NCBI RefSeq assembly: GCF_029478095.1
Contig: NZ_JAKOAV010000001.1
Span: forward strand, 186,001-250,000
DNA: 64,000 bases
Reading direction: 5' to 3'
Origin: Pelotomaculum isophthalicicum JI
GTDB lineage: Bacteria > Bacillota > Desulfotomaculia > Desulfotomaculales > Pelotomaculaceae
Both the position numbers and the translations under genes were made by a program. The notes under the pieces were generated by a model that was not told where the DNA came from, searched no databases, and worked only from the letters and a program-made list of their open reading frames with translations. Of this stretch, positions 14,990 to 24,850 are shown one piece after another. How positions within the stretch are numbered: position 1 is the stretch's first letter; every line of letters begins with the position of its first letter.

Positions 14990-16357
14990 ATGAAAAATTA
15001 TCAATTGGCAGAGTATGAAGAGAGATTTTTTAACCAGTTAAGTAATATTACTGAAAAAAACAACTTGATTAACCCCGAGTTATTTAATAAATACAACGTT
15101 AAACGCGGGCTCCGTGATAAGGACGGCAAGGGAGTACTTGTGGGTCTTACTGAAATCGGCGAGGTGCATGGCTATATTATTGATGAAAATGAGACTATCG
15201 CTGTTCCAGGCAGATTAATTTACAGGGGCATCGACATTACTGACATCACGGACGGTTTCTTTAAGGATGACCGCTTTGGTTTTGAAGAGACTTGTTACTT
15301 GTTGCTTTTTGGTGATCTCCCTGACCAAGACACTCTTATGAGTTTTGAGCGGCTTCTTTCAGAATACAGAAAGCTGCCTGAGGATTTTGTCCGCGACATG
15401 ATTCTGAAAGCGCCAAGCAAGGACATGATGAATGTATTAGCAAGAAGCGTACTCGCTTTATATAGTTTTGACGATAACGCCGATGACACTTCCATCAAGA
15501 ATGTATTAAGACAATGCATCAGGCTGATTGCCTGTTTTCCGTTGCTTGGGGTTTATGGTTACCAGGCTTATTCTCATTATCATGGAAATAATAGCCTGTT
15601 TATTCATAGCCCAATGCCTGAATACAGCACCGCTGAAAATATTCTACACATGCTTAGGCCGGACAGCAAATTTACAAACCTTGAGGCAAAACTGCTTGAT
15701 CTTGCTCTAGTGCTTCACGCTGAGCATGGCGGGGGCAACAATTCGTCCTTCATCACGCACGTTGCGACATCGTCCGGTACTGACACATACTCTGTGATAG
15801 CCGCCGCGCTGGGGTCGTTAAAAGGACCAAAACATGGAGGAGCTAACATCAAAGTCATTCAGATGTTTGAAGATATGAAGCAAAACATAAGGAATTTAGA
15901 CGACGATGAGGAAATTGAACATTATCTTGTTAAATTAATTAGCAAAGAAGCTTTTGACCGTCAGGGTCTCATTTATGGTATGGGTCACGCTGTTTATTCA
16001 GTTTCTGATCCAAGGACGCTTATTATAAAGGAACATGCTGCCCGGCTCGCTAAGGAAAAAGGTTTGGAGGACGAATATAATCTCTATTTAAAAGTTGAGA
16101 AAATGGCTCCTGAAATAATCGGGAAATCCCGGAATACGTTTAAAGGCGTGTGTTCAAATGTTGATTTTTATTCAGGCTTTGTTTACAAAATGCTGGATAT
16201 TCCAGTTGAATTATTCACTCCTATATTTGCCATTTCCAGGATAGCTGGTTGGAGCGCACATCGTATTGAGGAAATTGTTAATTCGGGAAAAATTATCAGG
16301 CCGGCATACAAGAGTGTTTCGAAACGGCGCGAATACGTTTCGATGGACGGGCGATAA
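14990..16357 (+). CDS. gltA: Citrate synthase
   Basis: It condenses acetyl-CoA and oxaloacetate. The 455-residue protein has an N-terminal extension of about 60 residues relative to short bacterial type I enzymes. The family motifs include RLIYRGIDITDI, HAEHGGGNNSSF (active-site His), LKGPKHGGAN (second His) and YGMGHAVYSVSDPR, the last with the catalytic region and an Arg ligand. AGGGAG precedes the ATG. It is monocistronic between its promoter and a strong bidirectional terminator. A citrate/2-methylcitrate synthase of mixed specificity cannot be excluded. Confidence 0.92.
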   Translation: MKNYQLAEYEERFFNQLSNITEKNNLINPELFNKYNVKRGLRDKDGKGVLVGLTEIGEVHGYIIDENETIAVPGRLIYRGIDITDITDGFFKDDRFGFEETCYLLLFGDLPDQDTLMSFERLLSEYRKLPEDFVRDMILKAPSKDMMNVLARSVLALYSFDDNADDTSIKNVLRQCIRLIACFPLLGVYGYQAYSHYHGNNSLFIHSPMPEYSTAENILHMLRPDSKFTNLEAKLLDLALVLHAEHGGGNNSSFITHVATSSGTDTYSVIAAALGSLKGPKHGGANIKVIQMFEDMKQNIRNLDDDEEIEHYLVKLISKEAFDRQGLIYGMGHAVYSVSDPRTLIIKEHAARLAKEKGLEDEYNLYLKVEKMAPEIIGKSRNTFKGVCSNVDFYSGFVYKMLDIPVELFTPIFAISRIAGWSAHRIEEIVNSGKIIRPAYKSVSKRREYVSMDGR

Positions 16358-16416
16358 GGCGGCTAGATAACCTAATGATAAATAGTCTTCATTACTTAGA
16401 AGAGATTCGGGTAAAT

Positions 16417-16463
16417 AAAAAAGCCCCGGCACAGTTCATAAAGCGTGCCGGGGTCTCTTTTTC
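16417..16463 (+). terminator. Bidirectional terminator between citrate synthase and purQ
   Basis: GCCCCGGCAC (16423-16432) pairs with GTGCCGGGGT (16445-16454), with an A-run before and a T-rich tract after, so it can stop transcripts from both converging genes. Confidence 0.9.
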
Positions 16464-16465
16464 TT

Positions 16466-17248
16466 TTACATCTGCCGGGCATACTCCACGGCATTTTTAA
16501 AGATAGCCAATCCGTGAGGCACCGTGTCTTCCGGCATCCTGCGCCAGTTCGGGTGTTGGGTTTTTTCAACGTACCGCTCCGGGTGAGGCATCATGCCCAT
16601 GATTCTTCCGGTCGAGTCACAAATGCCTGCTATGAAGTTTAGAGAGCCATTTGGGTTGGCCGGGTATAGCGCGGTCGGCTTGCCGTCGGCTCCGGCGTAG
16701 CGGAATACCACCTGACCACCGTGTTCTATTTTTTCAATAACAGACGGGTCTGAATAAAACTTGCCTTCGCCATGGGCCACCTGGATGTCTATCAGCGAAC
16801 CTTCCATACCGCGGGTGAAGACGCAGTGACTGGGTTCAACCAGCAGTCTGATCCAGCGGCATTCAAAGTGCCCGCTGTCATTAACAGTCAGGGTGGCTTC
16901 AATATTTCCCTGGTTCCGGTCAGGGAGCAGTCCGGTGCGCACCAGTACCTGAAATCCGTTGCATATGCCGAGCATCAGTTTGCCGGAGTCGACAAACTCG
17001 CTTAATTGTTCTTTCAGAAAGGAAGTTAGTTCCACCGCCAGGATTTTACCGGAGTGGACATCGTCACCGTAAGAAAAACCGCCCGGCAAAGCCAGTATTT
17101 GATAATCAGCCAACTGAACTTCTTTGCTTCTAAGCTGGTTGACATGCACCATTTGGCTTTCCGCCCCGGCCTTTTCAAAGGCATAAAACATTTCCTCGTC
17201 GCAGTTGATCCCGTCCGTTCTTAAAACACATACGCGCGGCTTTTTCAC
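16466..17248 (-). CDS. purQ: Phosphoribosylformylglycinamidine synthase, glutaminase subunit
   Basis: PurQ supplies ammonia from glutamine to PurL in the fourth step of purine synthesis. The 260-residue class I amidotransferase shows LALPGGFSYGDDVHSGKI, the nucleophile Cys in GICNGFQVL, and the C-terminal catalytic His in GMMPHPERYVE. The GTG start overlaps the purL stop in GTGA, so translation is coupled. It ends almost at the bidirectional terminator. Confidence 0.95.
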   Translation of the reverse strand: MKKPRVCVLRTDGINCDEEMFYAFEKAGAESQMVHVNQLRSKEVQLADYQILALPGGFSYGDDVHSGKILAVELTSFLKEQLSEFVDSGKLMLGICNGFQVLVRTGLLPDRNQGNIEATLTVNDSGHFECRWIRLLVEPSHCVFTRGMEGSLIDIQVAHGEGKFYSDPSVIEKIEHGGQVVFRYAGADGKPTALYPANPNGSLNFIAGICDSTGRIMGMMPHPERYVEKTQHPNWRRMPEDTVPHGLAIFKNAVEYARQM

Positions 17249-20085
17249 TGGCGAAACACCTCCTTCATCGGCTGCCGCCAGGCTGCTCTCAGCCTGTCCA
17301 GCCTAGTCTCGAAAAGGGTTTTTCCTGACTGCTCGGCTGCAATGACTTTTCTGTCTGTTGTTTTGCCGATTACCTGGCAGGGAATGTCGCCAAAAATATC
17401 AGACGGGTTGCTGTCAGCGGGGATTTCCGCCAGGAAGCAGCCGGCTGTTTCATTAAACAGGAAGTTTTCAGCTAATTCACCCTCCGGTATTATTACCTGA
17501 GCGCCCATGTCGCCGCCGAAGCACATCTCGGCCAGCGCCGCCGCCACGCCGCCTTCGCTGATATCGTGACAGGCCAGGAGCTTACCTGAGTTTATTGCGC
17601 CGTAAACTGCCTCAAAAACATGCATCAGCGCGGTGGGGCTGAGCTTCGGCAGGTTGTTTCCAATATGACCGAGCAAGTCATAGTAAACAGATCCGGCCAT
17701 TTCAGCGGTATTCCGGTATCCTGCCAGGACGATTTTCGTGCCGGTTTTTTTGAAATCGGCCGACACTGTCCGGGATACGTCAGGAACCCGCCCGAACGCT
17801 GAAATACACAATATCGGAGGGATTTTAATCACCGTTCCGTCTTTCCCCCGGTAGGTGCTGGACAGGCTGTCCTTGCCCGAGATGAACGGCATCCCTGTTC
17901 CGCGGACGAAATCCACGCAAGCATCTACAGCCAGGTCCAGGGCGCCCAGCAGTTCTTCGTCGGGGAAGGGCCAGATGAAATTATCCATAAGCATTAGATC
18001 GCGCGGGTTAACCCCGGAGGCTATCGCGTTGGATACCGCCTCGGCGGCTGCCCACAGGCTTCCATGGTAAGGGTCAATCATGTTCAGCACTGGGTTCAGG
18101 CCGTGGGAGATCACCATCCCATACGGTTTTCCTAAAATGGGCGCCATGATGGCCGCGTCGTTCGGCCCGTCCCCGTTTATGCCGGAAAACGGGGGCAGGG
18201 CGCTGGTGCCCTGAACGCCGTGGTCATATAGTCTGACAATCGGTTCTTTGGAACAGACGTTAAGGTGTCCCATTACCCGGCAGTACAGGTCTTCCCAGTC
18301 TGCGGCCGGAACAGCCTCCGGCTCTGCGAAGCAAGCTGGACGCCAGGCGGCGTTCATTACCCGCTGGGGCAGCCCGTTGTGCAGAAATTCCATTTCCAGG
18401 TTCATTACTACCTGGCCTTCGTAGGTGGCGGAGAAACACTTGTCTCCGGTAAATTCTCCAAGGACGGTGGCTTCGACGTTGTAACCCCGGCATATTTCCA
18501 TAAGACGCCCGGCATGTTCCGGGTCCACCGCCAGCACCATCCGTTCCTGGCTTTCCGATTCCATGATTTCCCACGGCGACAGGCCGGGGTATTTCAACGG
18601 CGCCCGGTCAAGGGCGATCCTGGCGCCTACTTCAGAGCCCATTTCCCCGACGGCGGAAGCGAACCCGCCGGCGCCGCAGTCGGTGATGGCCCTGATCAAG
18701 CCCTCGTCACGGGCTACCAGGATGGCGTCGAACGTGCGCTTTTCTTCGATGGGATGGCCGATTTGCACGGCGCTGGAGTTAACATCGATGGTCCGGTCGG
18801 TCATCTCACCGCTGGAGAAGGTTGCGCCGTGAATGCCGTCCCGCCCGGTACGGCCGCCCAGCGCAATCACCAGGTCCCCGGCCCGGGGCCGGCCTTTACG
18901 GCATAACTCCGCCGGCAGGATCCCGTAAGCTCCCACGATAACTGTCGGCTTGGCGCGGAAATCCCGGTGAAAGTGCACGGAGCCGTTGTTCGTAGGAATA
19001 CCCATTCTGTTTCCGTAATCACGCACCCCGGCGACAACCCGGCGCAATAAGTAGTGCGGGTGGAGACAACCGGCTGGAATATCTTCGTCGGGCGTGTCGG
19101 GCCTGGCAAAGCAAAACATATCAGTCGAAGCCAGTGTTTTCGCGCCGCGTCCGGTGCCCACGATGTCACGGAATACGCCGCCGCTGCCGGTCATGGCGCC
19201 TCCGTAGGGCTCAATGGCCGAGGGGGAATTGTGAGTTTCTACCTTGCCGCAAATAGCCTGGCCGTCATAAAATTCCATTACACCGGAATTGTCGACGAAT
19301 GCCGACAGCACCAGCGGGTGGTTGCTCTCTTCAGTGGCGTTTTTCAACCGTTTCAAGAGCGGGGTTTTCTCTTTACCGTCAACGATCAACCTGGCTTTGA
19401 ATGTTTTGTGCCCGCAGTGTTCGGACCAGGTCTGAGCGATTGTTTCGATTTCGCAATCAGTGGGGTCCCTGCCGATGCGCCGGAAGTAGTCTTTGATAAC
19501 CTGCATTTCCTCCAGGTTCAAGAATAATTTGTCGCGGCTCAATTCAATCAACTCGGTGTCGCTCATTTGTCTAACCGGAATCACTTCTGTGCGGCCTGGC
19601 TTGCCCTGAATGATCAGGGTTTTTGGTTTTTCTCGCACGACATACTCCACTGTGGCGTTAACCAGCAGGCTGGAGGTGATTCGTTCAATATCTGCACCGG
19701 TGATATTTTCACCGTAAAAACCGTACTCCCAACTGGAGTCGGCCGCCAATAACCCGGCTACGCCCAGGTCGGCCGCGGACTTCACGATGGAAGCGGCCTC
19801 CGGGTTCATCACTCCGGGCTTGTAAGCTACCTCCAGTACAATAGTGGCATCGTTAATCACCGGGCTGTTTACTGAAAAATCCTGGAAAACACTTTCTGCT
19901 AACAGTCTTTCCGCCAGCAAGGCGGCATCACTGGCGCCAATGCCTTCAAAACGGAAAACACGGGCGGTTCTGACTTTTTGCACCGTGTTAATACCTAAAG
20001 CGTGGCTAATTTCGTACAGGATTTCCTCTCCCTTGCTGTCGGGGATTCCAGCCTTGGTAATTACCCGCACCTCTTGAATCATCAT
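17245..20085 (-). CDS. purL: FGAM synthase large subunit with fused PurS-like N-terminus (PurSL)
   Basis: The ATP-dependent synthase subunit converts FGAR to FGAM. At 946 residues it is about 200 longer than a standalone small-type PurL. The extra N-terminus reads as PurS-like beta-alpha-beta segments: one around residues 3-80 (VRVITKAGIPDSKGEEI), a second around 85-165 (LEVAYKPGVMNPEAASIV). The catalytic PurL part follows: TWSEHCGHKTFK, ETHNSPSAIEPYGGAMTG, and DCGAGGFASAVGEMG. A TAGGAGGT ribosome-binding site precedes the ATG. No separate purS lies here. It forms a two-gene operon with purQ, apart from other purine genes. Confidence 0.93.
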   Translation of the reverse strand: MMIQEVRVITKAGIPDSKGEEILYEISHALGINTVQKVRTARVFRFEGIGASDAALLAERLLAESVFQDFSVNSPVINDATIVLEVAYKPGVMNPEAASIVKSAADLGVAGLLAADSSWEYGFYGENITGADIERITSSLLVNATVEYVVREKPKTLIIQGKPGRTEVIPVRQMSDTELIELSRDKLFLNLEEMQVIKDYFRRIGRDPTDCEIETIAQTWSEHCGHKTFKARLIVDGKEKTPLLKRLKNATEESNHPLVLSAFVDNSGVMEFYDGQAICGKVETHNSPSAIEPYGGAMTGSGGVFRDIVGTGRGAKTLASTDMFCFARPDTPDEDIPAGCLHPHYLLRRVVAGVRDYGNRMGIPTNNGSVHFHRDFRAKPTVIVGAYGILPAELCRKGRPRAGDLVIALGGRTGRDGIHGATFSSGEMTDRTIDVNSSAVQIGHPIEEKRTFDAILVARDEGLIRAITDCGAGGFASAVGEMGSEVGARIALDRAPLKYPGLSPWEIMESESQERMVLAVDPEHAGRLMEICRGYNVEATVLGEFTGDKCFSATYEGQVVMNLEMEFLHNGLPQRVMNAAWRPACFAEPEAVPAADWEDLYCRVMGHLNVCSKEPIVRLYDHGVQGTSALPPFSGINGDGPNDAAIMAPILGKPYGMVISHGLNPVLNMIDPYHGSLWAAAEAVSNAIASGVNPRDLMLMDNFIWPFPDEELLGALDLAVDACVDFVRGTGMPFISGKDSLSSTYRGKDGTVIKIPPILCISAFGRVPDVSRTVSADFKKTGTKIVLAGYRNTAEMAGSVYYDLLGHIGNNLPKLSPTALMHVFEAVYGAINSGKLLACHDISEGGVAAALAEMCFGGDMGAQVIIPEGELAENFLFNETAGCFLAEIPADSNPSDIFGDIPCQVIGKTTDRKVIAAEQSGKTLFETRLDRLRAAWRQPMKEVFRQ

Positions 20086-20177
20086 TTTTTACCTCCTATC
20101 CAAGTGGTCGCAACTATTAATACGGCAATTTATCACAATCTCCTGCCCGGGAAGTAAAAATAAATAGAAACAACTTG

Positions 20178-20286
20178 GAATTCAGGAGTCAGAATTCAGG
20201 AGTCAGAATTCAGGAGTCAGAATAGAGAATGGTTTATCGTCTTTAATTATTCTGAACCCTAACTTCTGAATTTCTGAGTACCTGAA
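20178..20286. repeat. Dispersed hairpin repeat, copy B
   Basis: Contains three tandem units of the type ATTCAGGAGTCAGA, then the shared centre GAGAATGGTTTATCGTCT, then TTATTCTGAA and weaker complementary arm words (CTTCTGAATTTCTGAG). It starts about 90 bp upstream of the purL start. Confidence 0.85.
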
Positions 20287-20360
20287 CAGTAACAATAAAT
20301 AAATAAAGCGATCACATAATTGGAGCGCTTTCTTTTATCATTATTGGGTTAAGATACAAG

Positions 20361-20443
20361 CATTCAGTAAGTAGACATTCAGAGTACCGGACGGATAACC
20401 GTTTTTATTCTGACTCCTGACTCCTGTCTACTGACTCCTAATC
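20361..20443. repeat. Dispersed hairpin repeat, copy B2 (diverged)
   Basis: The left arm is degraded (CATTCAGTAAGTAGACATTC), while the right arm keeps ATTCTGACTCCTGACTCCTG and CTACTGACTCCT. It lies 75 bp from copy B and may be an older or partial copy. Confidence 0.7.
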
Positions 20444-20609
20444 ATTATAATATAACAACCTGAATCTTTACAGAGGTTGTTAATACCATAGAGATATGTG
20501 CTGTGCCATTTGTGGAAAGGAGCTCTGCGCGTCTGATACTTGCTTTTGGCGTATAGCTGCCATATAATTGTAAAGTTAAGAAAAATTTTTCTCGTTTTTT
20601 GGGGGTTTT

Positions 20610-22025
20610 ATGAGTAAAAAATCATGGGAACGGGGCTTGCGGTTGTTGCCTTCGGTTGATGAAACGCTCAGGGACGACAGAGTGGCCGAACTGCTGGCCG
20701 TATATCCCAGGAGCATGGTGGTTGAGGCCGTGCGTGTTTCTCTGGCCGGCGAGCGCAGGCGGATCCTGGAGGGTGAACCGGTTGAAGAAGACATGGATGA
20801 AAACAGTTGCCTGGATTTGATCGTGTTAAAAACGGCTGAGGTTGTCCGTAACCAGGCATGTTCCAATCTGCGGCCGGTAATCAACGCTACCGGCGTTGTT
20901 CTGCATACAAACCTTGGACGGGCGCTTTTGAGCGAAAACGCCAGGCGGGCCGTTTGTGAGATAGCCTCCAGTTACTCCAACCTGGAGCTGGAACTGACTA
21001 CCGGCCGGCGCGGCTCGCGCTATGCGCCGCTGGAGCCGGTTCTGACTTCCCTGACCGGGGCGGAAGCGGCTCTTGTGGTGAATAATAACGCCGCGGCTGT
21101 GCTTCTTGCGCTGGGCACTCTGGCTAAAGAGCGCGAGGTCGTGGTTTCCAGAGGACAGTTGGTAGAGATCGGGGGGTCTTTCCGTGTTCCCGAGGTTATG
21201 GCCCAGAGCGGCGCGAGACTGGTGGAGGTCGGCGCTACCAACAAAACCTATCCTGATGATTACCGGAAGGCAATTAACGAACATACGGCGCTTCTGCTTC
21301 ATGTACATACCAGCAACTACCGGATCATTGGCTTTACCAGGGAAACCACGATAAAAGAGTTGGTGGAGATTGGCCGTGCCTTTTCCCTTCCGGTAATGTC
21401 CGATCTCGGCAGCGGTTCTCTGCTTGATTTGAGCCGCTATGGCCTGCCGGGGGAACCTACTGTTCAGGAAATGGTGGCTGCGGGAACCGATATAATTACC
21501 TTTAGTGGAGATAAATTGCTTGGCGGCCCGCAGGCCGGCATTATTGTGGGACGGCGCCGTTATATTGATAAAATGAAGAAGAACCCCTTGCTCAGGGCGG
21601 TCCGGGTCGACAAGATGACTGTAGCGGCTTTGGAGGCTACCTTGCGGGAATACCTTGATGAGGAGCGGGTTGTTGAAGGACTGCCTGTTTTGCAGATGCT
21701 TACAGCCAGCGCAAGCCGGCTGGAAGAAAAAGCGGAGAATTTGGCCCGCCTCGTTAGAGACGCCGTAGGGAACAAGGCGGGAGTTGAGGTCGGCAAAGGG
21801 TTTTCCGTAGTGGGCGGCGGCTCCTTGCCGGCGGCTGAACTGCCTACTGCGGTAGTAAAGATTGATTCCCGCACAACTTCAGCCGGCGACTTGCAGTCCG
21901 CTTTGATGCGGGGGGAGCCGGCGGTAATGAGCCGTGTGCAGGGCGGCAGTTTGCTCCTTGATGTCCGTACCGTGCGCGGCAGTGAATTGCCTGCGCTGGC
22001 GGCGGCTATAGGAAAGGTGATCTAA
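20610..22025 (+). CDS. selA: L-seryl-tRNA(Sec) selenium transferase
   Basis: A PLP enzyme that converts seryl-tRNA(Sec) to selenocysteinyl-tRNA(Sec) with selenophosphate. The 471-residue product has VINATGVVLHTNLGRALLS, the EAALVVNNNAAAVLLAL block, and the PLP-binding lysine in ITFSGDKLLGGPQAGII. It sits two bases upstream of selB, forming the classic selAB pair. Neither selD nor selC was found in the window, so selenoprotein synthesis needs genes elsewhere. Confidence 0.95.
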   Translation: MSKKSWERGLRLLPSVDETLRDDRVAELLAVYPRSMVVEAVRVSLAGERRRILEGEPVEEDMDENSCLDLIVLKTAEVVRNQACSNLRPVINATGVVLHTNLGRALLSENARRAVCEIASSYSNLELELTTGRRGSRYAPLEPVLTSLTGAEAALVVNNNAAAVLLALGTLAKEREVVVSRGQLVEIGGSFRVPEVMAQSGARLVEVGATNKTYPDDYRKAINEHTALLLHVHTSNYRIIGFTRETTIKELVEIGRAFSLPVMSDLGSGSLLDLSRYGLPGEPTVQEMVAAGTDIITFSGDKLLGGPQAGIIVGRRRYIDKMKKNPLLRAVRVDKMTVAALEATLREYLDEERVVEGLPVLQMLTASASRLEEKAENLARLVRDAVGNKAGVEVGKGFSVVGGGSLPAAELPTAVVKIDSRTTSAGDLQSALMRGEPAVMSRVQGGSLLLDVRTVRGSELPALAAAIGKVI

Positions 22026-22027
22026 AA

Positions 22028-23944
22028 ATGAAACACCTGATTATCGGGACTGCCGGTCACGTCGACCATGGGAAAACAGCCCTGGTAAAAGCTATGACCG
22101 GCGTAGATACGGACCGGTTGAAAGAAGAAAAAGAGCGGGGTATCTCGATTGAGCTTGGTTTTACCGCCCTTAAGCTGCCGGGTGGACGCAAGGCCGGCAT
22201 CGTTGATGTGCCCGGGCATGAGCGTTTTATTAAAAATATGCTGGCCGGGGCCGGCGGCTTTGACTTGGTGCTTCTGGTAATTGCCGCGGACGAAGGAGTA
22301 ATGCCCCAGACCCGTGAGCATCTGGACATAATCCAGTTGCTTCAAGTAAAAAAAGGTGTTGTTGTCCTGACCAAAGCCGACCTGGTGGATGAGGAATGGC
22401 TTGATTTGGTAAGGGCAGAAGTGCAGGATTTTTTAAAGGGCACTGTTTTAGAGAAAGCTCCCTTGGTAATAGTTTCAGCAGTGACCGGTCAAGGTATCGG
22501 CAGCTTGCTTGAGTTGCTGGACCGTGTGGCGGAGGATACTCCGGCCAAAACCGCCGCCGGCCCGCCGAGGTTGCCGGTGGACCGGGTATTTTCCGTCACG
22601 GGTTTCGGCACAGTGGTTACCGGGACGCTTGTAGCAGGTGAAATACGGGTTGGTGATTCGGTGGAAGTACAGCCGCAAGGACTGATTACACGGGTGCGGT
22701 CTCTGCAGTCACATGGCGAAAAAGTCAAATTTGCCGGGGCTGGGCAGCGTGTGGCAGCCAACCTGGCCGGTCTGGAGATGGAACAGATCAGCCGCGGGAG
22801 TGTGGTAGCTGGTGTAAACAGTATTACTCCTTCAAACCGGCTGGACGTGCACTTGTTATTACTGAAAAGCGCCGCCAGGCCACTGAAAAACCGGGCAAGG
22901 GTACGTTTTTACCTTGGTTCCGGCGAAACTCTGGGACGGGTTGTGTTGCTGGATCACGAGGAACTCGCACCAGGGGCGATGGCTTATGCGCAGATTGAGT
23001 TGGAAGAAAAAACGGTCGCAGTCAAGGGGGACCGGTTTGTGCTCCGGTCTTATTCACCCATGCAGACAATCGGCGGCGGGGTTGTCATTGACCCGGCGCC
23101 GGGACGCAAGCACAGGCGCTTTCGCAGCGAAGTTCTGAAGGCTCTGGAGACCAGGGAGAGAGGTACGCCAGCCGAGATTTTAGAACAATATTTGCAGGGC
23201 AATCCCGAATTGCCTGATATAGTGGATGTTGCAGCGGGGACAGGGCTTCAAGCAACTGAAATTGAAGAATTGGCCCATCAGCTTGCCCGGCAGGAGAAGG
23301 TTAAAATAGTACCCGGCGATGGGAAAGTCTACCTGTCGCTGACTGATGTTTACCGGCGCATGGCCGGTGAGTTGCAGCAAATGCTGGAATCCTACCACCG
23401 CGAGTTTCCCCTGCGGGAAGGGTATCCCAAAGAAGAACTTCGCTCCCGGAAATTCCCCGCCTTGAATAATAAAGTCTTTCAATTTCTGCTTGCCGCCCTG
23501 GAAAAAGATCAGTTGGTGCGCTGCACGGCCCAGGCAGTCGCCAGTCCGTCATTTACAGGACCAGGGCCGGAAATGAATTTAATAATCAATAAGATTAGGA
23601 AGGAATTGGCCGAAGCATGTTTTCAGCCCCCGGCATGGAGCGAACTGGCAGGCGCGGCGGGCTTGAGTGAGAACGCTAGTTTGGAACTGTTGCAGCATCT
23701 TTTGAGAACCGGTGAACTAAAAAAAGTGGGTGAAAATCTTTATTTTCTTGATGAAACACTCAGGATGGCCGGTCATGAGATCACCGGCTTTTTGCGAGAA
23801 AAAGGCGAGATTACAATAGGTGAGTTGCGCGATCTTTTACAGACTAGCCGCAAATATGCCCTGCCGTTGCTCGAGTACTTCGACAAAGAAAGGATCACCA
23901 GGCGGGTCGGCGACAAACGGCTGCCCGGCAAAGCCTTGGGCTGA
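22028..23944 (+). CDS. selB: Selenocysteine-specific elongation factor
   Basis: SelB delivers Sec-tRNA to UGA codons marked by a SECIS element. The GTPase domain shows [17 protein letters not shown], the switch region [18 protein letters not shown] and TKADLV. EF-Tu-like beta-barrel domains follow, and the C-terminal part (about residues 380-638) has winged-helix repeats that bind SECIS RNA. At 638 residues its length is typical. It begins two bases after selA. Confidence 0.95.
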   Translation: MKHLIIGTAGHVDHGKTALVKAMTGVDTDRLKEEKERGISIELGFTALKLPGGRKAGIVDVPGHERFIKNMLAGAGGFDLVLLVIAADEGVMPQTREHLDIIQLLQVKKGVVVLTKADLVDEEWLDLVRAEVQDFLKGTVLEKAPLVIVSAVTGQGIGSLLELLDRVAEDTPAKTAAGPPRLPVDRVFSVTGFGTVVTGTLVAGEIRVGDSVEVQPQGLITRVRSLQSHGEKVKFAGAGQRVAANLAGLEMEQISRGSVVAGVNSITPSNRLDVHLLLLKSAARPLKNRARVRFYLGSGETLGRVVLLDHEELAPGAMAYAQIELEEKTVAVKGDRFVLRSYSPMQTIGGGVVIDPAPGRKHRRFRSEVLKALETRERGTPAEILEQYLQGNPELPDIVDVAAGTGLQATEIEELAHQLARQEKVKIVPGDGKVYLSLTDVYRRMAGELQQMLESYHREFPLREGYPKEELRSRKFPALNNKVFQFLLAALEKDQLVRCTAQAVASPSFTGPGPEMNLIINKIRKELAEACFQPPAWSELAGAAGLSENASLELLQHLLRTGELKKVGENLYFLDETLRMAGHEITGFLREKGEITIGELRDLLQTSRKYALPLLEYFDKERITRRVGDKRLPGKALG

Positions 23945-24051
23945 TACAGGGTATAGTATTAATACCTGGAGGTTAATTAAATACTATGGTAAAATAGTAA
24001 AAGAAACTTTGAAAATGTTGGGAAAGATCTAAAAAAGGATTAAAAAACAGT

Positions 24052-24789
24052 ATGAAGGTAAACCTTCTTGGTGTAAATATAGACGCATTGGATCTTGAAG
24101 AGACGGTGAGGCAGGTTGCGGAATATGTTCGAAGCGGGCTGCCGCACCATGTTATTACGATTAATCCGGAGTTTTTGTATAATGCGCAAGCTGATCGAAA
24201 ACTCAGCGATTTGGCCGGGCGCGCCGATTTGGTAACCCCGGATGGAGTAGGAATTGTTTGGGCTTGCCGGGTAGCAGGAAGTCCGGTTCCGGAACGGGTT
24301 ACCGGCATTGACTTGATGACGCGGCTGGTGAAACAGGCGGCTGTGGAAGGGTGGAGTATTTTTTTGCTTGGCGCGGCTCCGGGAGTTGCGGAGGAAGCGG
24401 CCGCCAGATTCAGTCTGGATTACCCGGGCTTACGGGTCGCAGGTGTCCACCATGGGTATTTTAACGATAATGAAGAAGCCAAAGTCGCCGGTAAAGTAAG
24501 AGAAACCCACCCCGACCTGCTTTTTGTAGCCCTTGGGGCGCCGAAACAAGAGTGGTGGATAGATAGAAATCTCCGGGAAACGGGAGCCGCGGTAGCTGTT
24601 GGAGTGGGGGGGAGTTTTGATGTTGTGGCTGGGAAAGTGCGCCGCGCGCCGCGGTGGGTCCGCCGCTTGCATCTGGAGTGGCTGTTCCGGCTGATAAAGG
24701 AGCCTTCACGCTGGCGCCGTCAAGCCGTTCTGCCTTTGTTTGCCTGGCTTGTGGTCAAGGAATACATGTTTAGAAGGCGGGCGCGCTAG
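24052..24789 (+). CDS. WecG/TagA/CpsF family glycosyltransferase
   Basis: A GT26 enzyme of 245 residues that adds N-acetylmannosamine or a similar sugar to undecaprenyl-linked GlcNAc in wall polymer synthesis. Motifs: HHVITINPEFLYNA, LVTPDGVGIVWA, ERVTGIDLM, FLLGAAPGVAEEAA, VALGAPKQEWWI and GVGGSFDVVAGKVRRAP. AAGGA lies upstream of the ATG. Followed after 61 bp by csaB, which pyruvylates such polymers, so both probably act on a secondary cell wall polysaccharide. Confidence 0.9.
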   Translation: MKVNLLGVNIDALDLEETVRQVAEYVRSGLPHHVITINPEFLYNAQADRKLSDLAGRADLVTPDGVGIVWACRVAGSPVPERVTGIDLMTRLVKQAAVEGWSIFLLGAAPGVAEEAAARFSLDYPGLRVAGVHHGYFNDNEEAKVAGKVRETHPDLLFVALGAPKQEWWIDRNLRETGAAVAVGVGGSFDVVAGKVRRAPRWVRRLHLEWLFRLIKEPSRWRRQAVLPLFAWLVVKEYMFRRRAR

Positions 24790-24850
24790 CAATTGCTAGA
24801 CTTGTCTGATGTTTGAAGATTAATTAACTGATTTTACCGGGGGAGCATTT

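Larger units (their letters stand above)
20086..20609. other. Intergenic region between purL and selA
   Basis: This 524-bp gap holds two copies of the dispersed hairpin repeat (20178-20286 and 20361-20443) and, between them, a weak terminator-like hairpin (AAAGCG at 20305-20310 with CGCTTT at 20326-20331). I saw no tRNA-Sec gene and no plausible ORF. The promoters of the divergent purL and selA genes must lie here, but none matches consensus well. Confidence 0.6.

Noticed and set aside
18265-18906. 213-codon plus-strand ORF antisense to purL
   Set aside because: It is a shadow of the high-GC purL coding frame; no ribosome-binding site and no family motifs.
20086-20609. Possible selC (tRNA-Sec) upstream of selA
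   Set aside because: No cloverleaf with long extra arm and TCA anticodon could be found on either strand.
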